From Takakia lepidozioides (Eukaryota > Streptophyta > Takakiopsida > Takakiales > Takakiaceae), in contig CM060731.1 in assembly GCA_030704615.1 (NCBI GenBank), forward strand, positions 33,048,001 to 33,112,000: 64,000 nucleotides of DNA. Reading direction: 5' to 3'. Of the stretch, positions 35,719 to 45,352 are shown one piece after another; position 1 is the first letter of the stretch; each line of letters starts with the position of its first letter. Under the pieces are notes generated by a model. The model saw only the letters and a list, made by a program, of their open reading frames with translations, did not search any database and had not been told where the DNA came from. Both the position numbers and the translations under genes were made by a program.

Positions 35719-38034
35719 GTGTGGGTGCAGACGCATCTGGGAGCCAAGCTCAAGAGAACCAATGAGGCACTCTGGATTCACAACTACGAGAAACCTGTAT
35801 GGGTAGATGATCAACTGGTGGCAGCAGCGGTCCAGCTTACTGCATCAGACACCTCCACCATGACCACTGCTTCTGAAAGAGGACCAAGAGGCGGAGTCCA
35901 CAAGATCTCCTCTGGCACCTGTGAGCATGTGAGGACACTATGTGAGGCAGGACAGCTGCAAGAGGCTCTGCTCGTCTTGAACGAAGGAGGCATTCCAGCA
36001 GACTCCAAAACTTATATCTGTCTCTTGCACAAGTGCATCAAGATGAAAGGCTTAGCAGCAGGAAAGCAGGTGCACACTCACATCATCCGAAGTGGATTTA
36101 AGCCAAATGTGTTTCTACACAACACCCTTGTCAACATGTATGTCAAGTGTGGGAGCATTGGAGATGCACACAGAGTGTTTGCCAACATGCCTGAACGAAA
36201 TTTGTTTTCATGGACTATAATGATGGCAGGATACACCAAGCATGGGTGTGGTAGGAATGCCTTGGAGACCTATGAGCAGATGATACGGGAAGGAGTGACA
36301 CCCGACCAGGTCACCTTCATTTGCGCTCTCAAAGCATGTGCCAGCCTGGCAGCCCTGGACAAGGGCAAAGAGGTCCATGTTGAGATCATGAAAGCTCGAA
36401 TAGTACCAAATATCATTTTGGACACTGCCCTTGTGGACATGTATGCCAAATGTGGGAGCATCAAGGATGCAAAGGGAGTCTTCGATGCCATGGTCAAACA
36501 AAATGTGGTCTCATGGAGTGCAATGATCACAGGATATACCCAGCATGGGAGGGGGATGGAGGCTTTGGAGACCTATGAGCAAATGATACACAAGGGTGTG
36601 AAGCCCGACCAGGTCACTTTCATTTGCATTCTCAAAGCATGTGCCAACCTGGCAGCCCTGGAAAAGGGCAAGCAGGTCCATGCTGACATCATGCAAGCTG
36701 GAATTGTACCAAATATCAATTTGGATACTACCCTCGTGGACATGTATGCCAAATGTGGGAGCATCAAGGATGCAAAGGGAGTGTTTGACAGTATGGCTAA
36801 ACGAGGTGTGGTTTCATGGAGTGCAATGATCGCAGGATATGCCCAGCATGGGTATGGGCTGGAGGCTTTGGAGATCTATGAGCAGATGATACGGGAAGGG
36901 GTGAAGCCCAACCAGGTCACTTTCGTTTGCATTTGCAATGCATGTGCCAGCCTGGCAGCCCTGGAAAAGGGCAAAGAGGTCCATGCTGACATCATGAAAG
37001 CTGGAATTGAGCCAAATATCATCTTGGACACTTCCCTCATTGACATGTATGCCAAATGCGGGAGTATCAAGGATGCAAAGGGAGTGTTTGACAACATGGC
37101 TGAACGAGATGTGGTGTCATCAAATGCAATGATCGCAGGATATGTTCAGCATGGTTATCACAGGGAGGCCCTGCAACTACTTGAAGAAATGCAAAAGGAA
37201 GGCTTGAAGCCGGACAATATCACCTTTATATGTGTTCTCTCTGCATGTAGCCATGGGTGCCTAGTTGTTGAAGGCAGACACTACATTGATTCCATGAGTG
37301 AAGACCATGGCCTCACTCCTACAGTGGAGCACTTCGGCTGCATGGTGGACCTTCTTGGTCGTGCAGGGCAATTGGATGAGGCAGAGGACTTCATTAACAA
37401 AATGCCAATCAAACCAGATGCTGTGGTGTGGAAGGCCTTGCTTGGTGCTTGCAGAATTTATGGCAATGTGGAGGTGGCAGAACGTGCAGCAAAATCTATT
37501 CTCCAGTGGGACCGACAGGACCCTGCGACTTATGTGTTGCTGTCAAACATCTATGCTGCAGCTGGCAGGTGGGATGATACTGCAAAGGTGAGAAAAATGA
37601 TGAAGGTCAGAGGTGTCAGGAAGGAGCCAGGTCGTTCCTGCATTGAGGTCGGGAACGGGGTGCACACATTTGTGGCCGATGACAAATTGCATCCGCAAAT
37701 TGAGGAAATCCATGCTGAGCTGAGAAGATTGTTTGGGCAGATGAGGAAGGCAGGGTATATGCCTGACACACGCCTTGTATTGCATGATGTGGAGGAGGAG
37801 CAAAAGGAAAGTTCTCTTTGCTACCATAGTGAGAAGCTGGCCATTGCTTTCGGGCTGATGAGCACAGCGCCTGGGATGCCTCTCCGTGTCATAAAGAACC
37901 TTCGGGTGTGTGGCGACTGCCACATGGCCACCAAGTTCATCTCAAAGATTGTTGGGCGATCAATTGTTGTACGGGATGCCAACCGCTTCCACCACTTCAA
38001 AGACGGGGTTTGTTCTTGTGGGGAGTACTGGTGA
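35719..38034 (+). CDS. DYW-class pentatricopeptide repeat protein (PPR gene 1)
   Basis: Predicted organellar C-to-U RNA editing factor: PPR tract binds RNA, DYW domain is the cytidine deaminase. Intronless, 771 codons, TGA at 38032. From about residue 95 the PLS-type repeats run with a 101-residue period; YxKCGSIxDA recurs at nucleotides 36136, 36439, 36742 and 37045, exactly 303 bp apart. E/E+ motifs follow ([46 protein letters not shown]). The DYW domain has the deaminase signature His703-Ser-Glu705 and Cys731-Gly-Asp-Cys734, and ends CSCGEYW, a conservative variant of DYW. No frameshift. The N-terminus is not an obvious transit peptide, so the start could be one of the later ATGs. Paralogue of the gene at 49003-51972. 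Confidence 0.93.
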   Translation: MWVQTHLGAKLKRTNEALWIHNYEKPVWVDDQLVAAAVQLTASDTSTMTTASERGPRGGVHKISSGTCEHVRTLCEAGQLQEALLVLNEGGIPADSKTYICLLHKCIKMKGLAAGKQVHTHIIRSGFKPNVFLHNTLVNMYVKCGSIGDAHRVFANMPERNLFSWTIMMAGYTKHGCGRNALETYEQMIREGVTPDQVTFICALKACASLAALDKGKEVHVEIMKARIVPNIILDTALVDMYAKCGSIKDAKGVFDAMVKQNVVSWSAMITGYTQHGRGMEALETYEQMIHKGVKPDQVTFICILKACANLAALEKGKQVHADIMQAGIVPNINLDTTLVDMYAKCGSIKDAKGVFDSMAKRGVVSWSAMIAGYAQHGYGLEALEIYEQMIREGVKPNQVTFVCICNACASLAALEKGKEVHADIMKAGIEPNIILDTSLIDMYAKCGSIKDAKGVFDNMAERDVVSSNAMIAGYVQHGYHREALQLLEEMQKEGLKPDNITFICVLSACSHGCLVVEGRHYIDSMSEDHGLTPTVEHFGCMVDLLGRAGQLDEAEDFINKMPIKPDAVVWKALLGACRIYGNVEVAERAAKSILQWDRQDPATYVLLSNIYAAAGRWDDTAKVRKMMKVRGVRKEPGRSCIEVGNGVHTFVADDKLHPQIEEIHAELRRLFGQMRKAGYMPDTRLVLHDVEEEQKESSLCYHSEKLAIAFGLMSTAPGMPLRVIKNLRVCGDCHMATKFISKIVGRSIVVRDANRFHHFKDGVCSCGEYW
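36136..37130 (+). repeat. 303-bp internal tandem modules of PPR gene 1
   Basis: Successive PLS modules share long nucleotide identity, not just protein similarity; for example ATGTATGCCAAATGTGGGAG recurs at 36439 and 36742, and with one change at 37045. This indicates recent unit duplication or gene conversion inside the gene. Confidence 0.85.
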
Positions 38035-38998
38035 AACAATGTTCTGCTTGTAAGCCTAAGTGCCTTGCTCCATTTGTTCAAACTGTGCAGTGACAGGAGG
38101 TGTTCAAAGCGTCTTAAAATCAGGAGGCCATGCATGTTTTTATGGTTACATGGCAGTTTGTGGATAAAAGCATAGATTGGGCTCAGTTGGATATTGGAGG
38201 GTATGTCGGGAATCAGAAGACTGGCACATCAACTGGCTTTCCTGTGAGGCCACTGGTTAAGTGGATTGAATCTCAGTCAGTGGGGGATTGGGCTGATGAG
38301 GAAGGTGATACTGGCAATGGCAATGCAGATGATTCTGCCCCCCCAGATGATGATACTGCCACCGGAGATGATACCCTCAAAGTAGATGATGATACTGATG
38401 ACGATACTGGCAGTGGAGATGATACTTGCCCCCGTGATCATGATACTGCCAATGGAGGGATACTTGCCCCTGAGATGATGACACTGTCAACGAAGATGTT
38501 TTTGTCAACGGACATGATACTGTCAACAGATATTAACGTCCAGAGATAGTACAAAATGTATTCAGTCTAAGAGAATCAACCCCAACTTGGGGCTATAGCA
38601 GCTTCACCACACACTACACAAATCTATTCAATCACATCTCTAGTGCCCACCCACCAATCAAACAATCAAGAGTGCTATGATTCACTCAGGGACAGGTGCT
38701 CTTATGTGGGGGAGTATACACACATATCAGCAATAAAAGCGTCACATTGTTGAAGCAACAGTAGTGTGTCACCAGGAAGTGTATAGGGTAGCATTCAGAG
38801 ACTCTGGTGCTGCAATTCAACCTCGCACCCCTGGGAATTTGTTGATGTAAGGCAGGATGGTATGTAAGGTGGACATTCTGAGGATAACTGAGGGGGGTCT
38901 GTGTTTCCACTACAATTTTTCAGTATGCCGCTCAGGTACTTTCTTCAAAAAATTTCCCTTGGTTGTTAATGAGGGCACAAAGATCTATAGAGTGTTGT
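38035..38998. other. 3' flank of PPR gene 1 with GATGATACTG repeat
   Basis: From about 38310 to 38535 a degenerate repeat of GATGATACTGxCxxxGGA (about 18 bp) encodes Asp/Thr-rich text in one frame (ATGDDTLKVDDDTDDDTGSG), open from 38130 to 38549. No family is recognised; it is probably an untranslated minisatellite. The rest is featureless. Confidence 0.5.
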
Positions 38999-40960
38999 CA
39001 TGCATGCCATTGTGCATCTCTTTGAAATGATCCCCTTTCGCTGGCGACAGGGGGTCATTGTCAATCTATACAAGAAGGGTGACAGAGAAGAACTGGGGAA
39101 CTACCGTGGCATCACGCTCCTCAATGCTGTTGGCAAGACATTCTGCAGAGTTATAAGTACTCGTCTCGAGGTTGATCTGGAGTCTAGAGGTTGTTTCCAC
39201 GAAGGCCAAGCTGGCTTTCGGCGAAACAGGGGCTGTGTGGATCATATCTTCACTCTAAGCCAGATTATCCAGGGAAGGAAAAAAGAAGGGAAACTTATGT
39301 CTTTTTCCTGGATGTCAAAAAGGCTTATGACACAGTGTGGAGAGATGGCCTATGGTTCCGCCTCTGGTCTTGTGGGATCAAGGGAAAGATGTGGAGAGTT
39401 GTCCACAACTTGTATGCTCACACCAAAAGCTGTGTCACTGTTAACAGACAGAAGTCCAACTTCTTTGACATAGAACAAGGTGTAGCTCAAGGTTGTACTC
39501 TCTCCCCTCTGCTCTTCAATGTTTTCATCAATCAACTCCTCGAGGATGTGGAAAGTGAGGGATTTGGGTTAAGGGTGGGTGATACCACCATACCAGCCCT
39601 TATGTTTGCGGATGAGTTCGCAGGCATAGGGGAGACTCCAACCAATCTCCAGGAGTTGATTGATTGCGCGAAGAGATACTTTGATCTTTGGGGGCTAGAG
39701 GCTAATGTCAGCAAATGTGCAGTGGTAGCATTCAACGACAGAGGAGAGGGAGGAAGTGATCTTAAGTGGCAGTGGGGTAGCCAAGAGATCCCGGTCCTCC
39801 CTTCCTACACTTACCTGGGCGTTGAGTTCTCCTCCAATTGTAATTGGGATGCACATATCCGGAAAGTTGTTCAAACTGGCAAGGCAAAGCTCTGGGGCTC
39901 ACTAAATTTTTCCACTGCAGAGGGGTCAACTCTGAGGTTAAGAAAACCATGCTTTGTCGCGTTATTAGACCTGCCTTGGAGTACGGATCTGCTATATGGG
40001 TTGATAACTCCAACCAGCTAAGTCTCTAGAATCCATTCAAGTGGGGGTGCTTAAGGAGTGTATGTCAGCATGCTCCAAAACAGCAATGTGGCTGTTCGGG
40101 GTGAGTTTGGCATTCCATCCTTAAGCTCCCGACGAGATGAATTCAGGTCAGATGGTGGAGTCAGCTGCAACATATGCCCAACACCAGATATCCTAAGTTA
40201 ATCGACTCTATATCTTGGAAACAGGACCGCCCTGTCAAACAGGCTAAGTCCTGGCAGAAGAGAGTAGAAGAGATTCTCAAGGATCTGGACCTGGATCCGC
40301 AAGTCTTGACCCTGCTGGATATATCTGACTTAGAGGCTGTAGTGTCCTCAGCCATGTCTGTTGCCATGAGATTGTCTGATGAAAATGAAGTTAGGCAGAA
40401 ACTTCCCTGAACTTGTTTCGTCTGTGACATGGGGGAGGACATCTTGGATGACCTCAAGGGTCTACCCACTCTCGGCACTAGACTGAAATTTAAACTCAGG
40501 GCAGGAAGCCTACCTTTGAACAGCAAAACAGAAGCAGAGAGGAAAGGGAGAGTGCAATTGCCCGTGTGTGGGGCAATCTGAAGACAGTATTCATTTTCTG
40601 ATACACTGTCCGGGGTTCTCTCACCAAAGAGACGCTCTCTTCAAATCTATTAAGGGAATTGTGCCTGTACCCCTGTTCACCAACTTTGAAAGTCTCGAGG
40701 CTGAGCCAAAAGCCCAGGCCCTCCTGAGGCCTAGTTTTTGGGCAAATCACACACAGCAGATTGATGCTTGTGTGAAGGGATTTCTAGAGGATATCTGGAA
40801 AACCCGGATTAATTCTTTATATGGAGATAAGTCTTACTACCAACGTCAGCCCCTGACAGAGGTAGGTTCTGTCCCTTTTGTTCCCGCTCAAACTGGGCGC
40901 GGGGTCAATGGCCACAAGGCTACGGCAAACAACGTCTTATGAGTACAATCTTTGACAGAC
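38999..40960 (+). pseudogene. 5'-truncated, frameshifted LINE (non-LTR reverse transcriptase)
   Basis: Reverse-transcriptase blocks in order: WRQGVIVNLYKKGDREELGN, YRGITLLNAVGKTF, GQAGFRRNRGCVDHIF (frame 1), then after a slip in an A-run near 39283 FFLDVKKAYDTVWRDG, GVAQGCTLSPLLFNVFINQL, LMFADEFAGIGET, GLEANVSKCAVVAFND and YTYLGVEFSSN (frame 2). A further slip near 39905 leads to LCRVIRPALEYGSAIWV. A C-terminal cysteine-histidine motif VCGQSEDSIHFLIHCPGF lies at about 40564-40620. The catalytic box reads FADE where YADD is usual, so the second catalytic aspartate is replaced. The endonuclease domain is absent. The copy is dead. Its 3' end (about 40890-40960) recurs at 42330-42480. Confidence 0.88.
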
Positions 40961-41873
40961 GTTTTGACAGGCATGCATATTTAGGAGAACAAAAACCTTT
41001 GGACCCTACTTTTTGATTATTTTATGTGTTGCATGTGTGTACATGTACACTTGTACTGGTCACGTTGGTGGCTAGTCATCAGTTAGCCCAAATTCTGAGG
41101 AGTGTCTTGTTTCCCCTCAAGTGGTATTGTCAATCACCGTTCCCTAGTCATATGGGAATGAGTGATAGCACAACACAAACTCAGCAGTGTATGCAAATTT
41201 CTTGCACAAAATCAAGATAAGACCCGAATGGAAATAAAAGCGGAGTGAGGAGAGAGAACAACAGCAAAGATATCTATTTATTTTTCGTTTCGACTTTTCA
41301 TCTCCTACACACCTTCGACGGAAATAATATTTGTGAAATCTGAGGCTCTACATGTGGTAACCAAACTCCTGATGGGGCTCTTCACTACATTTCCTAAAGA
41401 TGTTCGGAAACCACGAGCTAATCAAATCCTGTGAGCCAATGCACAGGCACCACTGCACTGTTTGGTCTTTTCCCAGGCCTCACCAAACCTTTTCATGTGC
41501 ACTTCTATTATAGCTAACTACGTGGGCTCTTATTATCCACTCAGCGTGTATTAGGATCTTGAAGAGGATTCCAAAAAATTCTTGAGAAAACAAATTGTGT
41601 TCTGGGGAGACTGCTGAAAAAGCCAGACTTTCCTCCATTTTCTCCCTGGGTGCGAGTAGAAGAAAGCAAACATCAGTGTATACACAATTGGATAATGTTA
41701 ACTTTTTGTGGAAGCCTTATTTTCCAAAATTGACTGCCTCCACTGCAACTTCCTGGATCGTGTATTGGAACTACTGCACACTCTGGTTTCTTGCAACCCT
41801 CATACTAGTGTTGATACTGATAATCTTGACAGTTGCAGATGCCCAAAAAACGCCAACCAATGTGACCAAAACT
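40961..41873. other. Intergenic between LINE and TolB-like gene
   Basis: No gene recognised. It contains the 3' flank of the minus-strand TolB-like gene. The reading frames at 41595-41930 and 41708-41950 are antisense to its last exon or outside it. Confidence 0.5.
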
Positions 41874-44800
41874 TCATTGACCACACATTGTGGGGTTATT
41901 CTCATTCCCGCTCTTCCTCAGCCACACTGAATCGGCAACCTCCCCAGTGATACTCTCTCCTGCTTCAGCAACATCAGAAGCAGCTAAGAAAGTGGGCCCC
42001 CATGTAGGCGTGCCATTTTCATAGGCATTGTGGGTGAGCCGTTGCATCTCAGTTCCGTCAGCTTTGCTCACAAAAATCTCACCGTATGGCTGAAATTGGT
42101 GGGGCATTGAGATAGGTTCAGCAGACAGTCCTGCAAGGTCTGATGTGAAGACAATGCTTTTCGAGTCGGGACTAAACCAGGGGTGATTCACACGGCCCTC
42201 ATCACCACCAAGGACCCTATGCAGTCCCGTCCCATCAGGATGAACATAGTAGAGAGCAAAGTTGCCTTCACCTGCAAGGGGCATCTGGACTTTGAGTGCA
42301 TAATACTTCTCAAAATCTCTCTCTTCCAAACTAAGTGCAGGGTCTATTGCCACAAGGCTACAGCAAACAACGTCTTGAGAGTACATTCTCTCTCTCTCTC
42401 TCTCTAAATCTGTTCTACCCAAACTGGGTGTGGGTTCTATGGCCACAAGGCTGGCAAACATCTTACGCGTACATTCTCTCGCGTGTCCCTTTGACCTTTT
42501 GGCCGGCATCCCTCAGTTGTAAGAAACTTTGCTCTCACTCTCTGACACGTCTGACAAATTCTGCGTCCTCCCTCTTGCCGGAGAGTCAAGATTCTAATGC
42601 CTTAAACTGGACAATCAAGTAATTCACAAGTTTCAGAATCTCAGCCGCATTACAATCTTGTGGAAAGCATATATCCATACTCACAGCTTGACGAATCAAA
42701 GCCACCGGACATTTTCTTTTACTAAAATCTTTGGTTTGGCAATGAGTCATGAAGCTGCCCATCCGACTGGACACGAAATCTCCCCTAGGTAATTCTATCA
42801 TTGCTGAACACAAGAGATAGAATATCCCCCCACCTGGTGGTGTCCCCCCAACGTGATTGTGTCTGTCAGAACAAAATGCAATCCAGCGATTATCAGGTGA
42901 CCAGTTGGGCATGGTATCTGACCAAGCCCCTTCTGTCAATTGTCGCAGGTATTTCCCCTCTCCTTCAGCAGCATCCATGATGTACAGGTTTTTACGCCCT
43001 GAACGGCCAGATCGGAAGACAATAAACTTGCCATCAGGTGAAAGAGCTGGAAATGCGTTGTTCAAGGTGCCTTCCTTGGTTAATGTCTTCACAGTGGACC
43101 TGCTGTCATTGGCCTCGTGATCAGCAACCTCTGCATTGTTGATGGCAATTATGTGTACAGTCTTGTCCTCTGAAGCAAAAAAGGGACCACAGCTTGTGTA
43201 AAGTACACCCTTCTTTACCGGGTCCCACACAATTCCAAATACCTGTGCATCAAAGACTTTTCTTTTGCCTGTTCCATCCAGCTTCATCACATAGATGCCA
43301 GGGCTCAACCTTTCCCTCACAGGAACATAAGCTATCAGAGAACCATCTGGAGAGATTGCAGGGAATGCACCACACACATGAAGAAGAGATACATGTGATA
43401 GTGGTGACCATATGAACTCCACATAAGGTTGTTGATAGGGAGTGGAAGGTACACCCCTCTTAATCTCACTTGACTCCCTAATCTGTCGGCATCTGTGGTA
43501 CCCTACTCTCTCCGAGTTTGGAAAGACAAGGGGTTTAAGTGGTGTGCATGGGAAGTGACCAGCTCTGTGAGCTTGGTAAAATTCTTGCTCTCCAGATCAA
43601 AAATCTCAATATGGCGGAAATCGAAGTTGGGACGACGAGTAGCGACAGCAATCCATCTGCCTGTTCGCGAAGCTGCTGGCGTGAAGGCATGTAAGCCTGG
43701 TGGTGTGACCCTCTCAGCTCCGCTGGGACCTACAATACAGCAATCCATTTCAATACCTACTTGTAAGACTGGGTTTGCAGTGTGCTCGACGTTTCAAAGC
43801 AATGTTTCTTCAATTCAATCCTCATAAGTTCAAACACTTGCAAACCTTCTGCAGAGAGAGTGACTTTGAAGATGCTCACACACCATCGTCAGCTAGCCTG
43901 TGGAAATAGACAGTGGCGTCATCCGCCCAGGAAGGCCAACCGCCATTTTTCACCACCAAGCGCCGCTGCGAGCCATCGATGGCGCTCAGCATGTAGAGAT
44001 CAAGACACAGACTTTCAATCTCTCCTTTCCAGCCCCGTCCTTGATTGGATGCTACCATCACCAACTTACCTGCAAGACATTTCCCAAACTTGATCTGGCT
44101 TCAATGGAACATGGTCTGACTTTCCTCTAGCGGTAAGCCCTCCCACAATTATGAGGGTACCTGCGACAAACACATAAAAGAAAGGATTCTACCCTGTACT
44201 GTTAGGACTTGATGGGTGGCCATATGGCATATGATGTATGAGCAACTCTCCCCGTCAGGGGGTCAAGGTATATAATTTACTGTATGCGGAAAGCCCTGTT
44301 GTCTATGCTTTGAAGAGGCACTTCTCTGCACCACCCTCAATTCATTTAGCAACATTTGCAGCCTTCAACCATATACACACATGCTTACCTGAGGGTGAAA
44401 CAGAAGGATGAAGTCCGTCACTCCCTGTGGTGTGAGTCGATTTGTAACTCCCGTCTTGAGATCAGTAGCAAATACTGCATTCCAACTTTGCCGAGGACTG
44501 CCCAAAGCATCCTGTGAAGACACATACACCACTCTGCCCCCCGCTACAGAGGGCCGGTCCCTGAGGCATACTTTTGGGGTCCTAAAGAGAGCCCCCAACT
44601 GAATGGGTGTTGTCCCTGTCTCTTCAACACCTGTGAGGCAGCGGGAAGAAGTACAACTGCTGTAAATTAAATAGATGTAGATGTCTTGACACAGCAAAGA
44701 GCAGAAAGTTTCACTAATAGATCGAACTATAATTGGTCTACTAAAGATCCGCAGAGGGATTAAGCAGAATTGGTAGTTTCGACAAGTGGGATTGTGGAAA

Positions 44801-45352
44801 GGCATCTCAGTATCACGAGAACCTGTTGCTCCTCTTCAAGAATTGTTTTTTGTAGACGAGACCTTCCCGCAGGGAAGGTACGAAAATGACAAATTTAGTA
44901 ACAGAACTCAACCGGGAGAAACATGCATAGAATTGCTACTCACAAATCGCTTACGCACAAAACTACGACCCACCCTTAGCCGCCGCGAAGCTGAAGTACA
45001 CATCAGGAATTCCAGTGTTCTCCGAAACATGGGCAAGCAAATCTCCACTGGCACTCCCCAAGCTTGCTGCCACTTTCAAGCCCTGGCCCTTCAAATGCTC
45101 CAGGACCGCCGCCCTCTGCGACTCTTCCACCAAATGTGCATTGTAGTTCAGCCCCTTGCCGTCTGTGGGGCGGGTTTCTTGGGGGTGGTCGAAAGCGGAA
45201 TCATGGAGAGACAGACGATTAAGGGACAATGAATCAATAGAGGCAGGTACAGTGAGAGAATAGATATCGAATGCATAGGTTGCGCGTCCCAGAGAGAAAT
45301 ATGCAATTGTCCCTTCCACTTTCCGCAGTTGGGTGTCCTCCATGGTGTCCAA
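41874..45352 (-). pseudogene. TolB-like beta-propeller protein gene with three indels
   Basis: Relative of Arabidopsis At4g01870-type tolB-related proteins: PD40/WD40-like repeats folding as a beta-propeller, function unknown. Exons (minus): 45352-44974, 44630-44389, 44069-43846, 43729-42834, 42271-41874 (stop). Landmarks: EGTIAYFSLGRATYAFDIYS, LRDRPSVAGGRVVYVSSQD, SQRRLVVKNGGWPSWADD, RVTPPGLHAFTPAAS, RHIEIFDLESKNF, FPALSPDGKFIVFRSGRSGR, TMPNWSPDNRWIAF, HPWFSPDSKSIVFTSD, SAEPISMPHQFQPYGEIF, YENGTPTWGP. Splice phases fit, but conserved text changes frame three times: one base missing near 44408, a 2-base GT excess near 43878 creating a stop, one base missing in a C-run at 43530-43533. The sum is zero, so the ends stay in register. 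Either a recent pseudogene or indel errors in the assembly. ATG at 45352 or 45343. Confidence 0.8.
42330..42480 (+). mobile_element. Two tandem copies of the LINE 3' tail in a TolB-like intron
   Basis: Copy 1 (about 42340-42405) and copy 2 (about 42410-42478) share GCCACAAGGCTACAGCAAAC and GTACATTCTCTC with the last 70 bases of the LINE at 38999-40960, including AAACTGGG...GG upstream of it in copy 2. Copy 1 ends in a (TC)n run. Both are in the intron between the exons ending 42834 and starting 42271. A reading frame happens to stay open across them. Confidence 0.7.

Noticed and set aside
38130-38549. Asp/Thr-rich repeat protein gene
   Set aside because: Driven by an 18-bp minisatellite directly after the PPR stop; other frames are equally repetitive and no start context or family was seen.
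44071-44164. Extra exon of the TolB-like gene (GTLIIVGGL text)
   Set aside because: It has usable borders, but direct splicing of 44389 to 44069 gives the conserved SPSGKLV wording in phase; the insert would break it.
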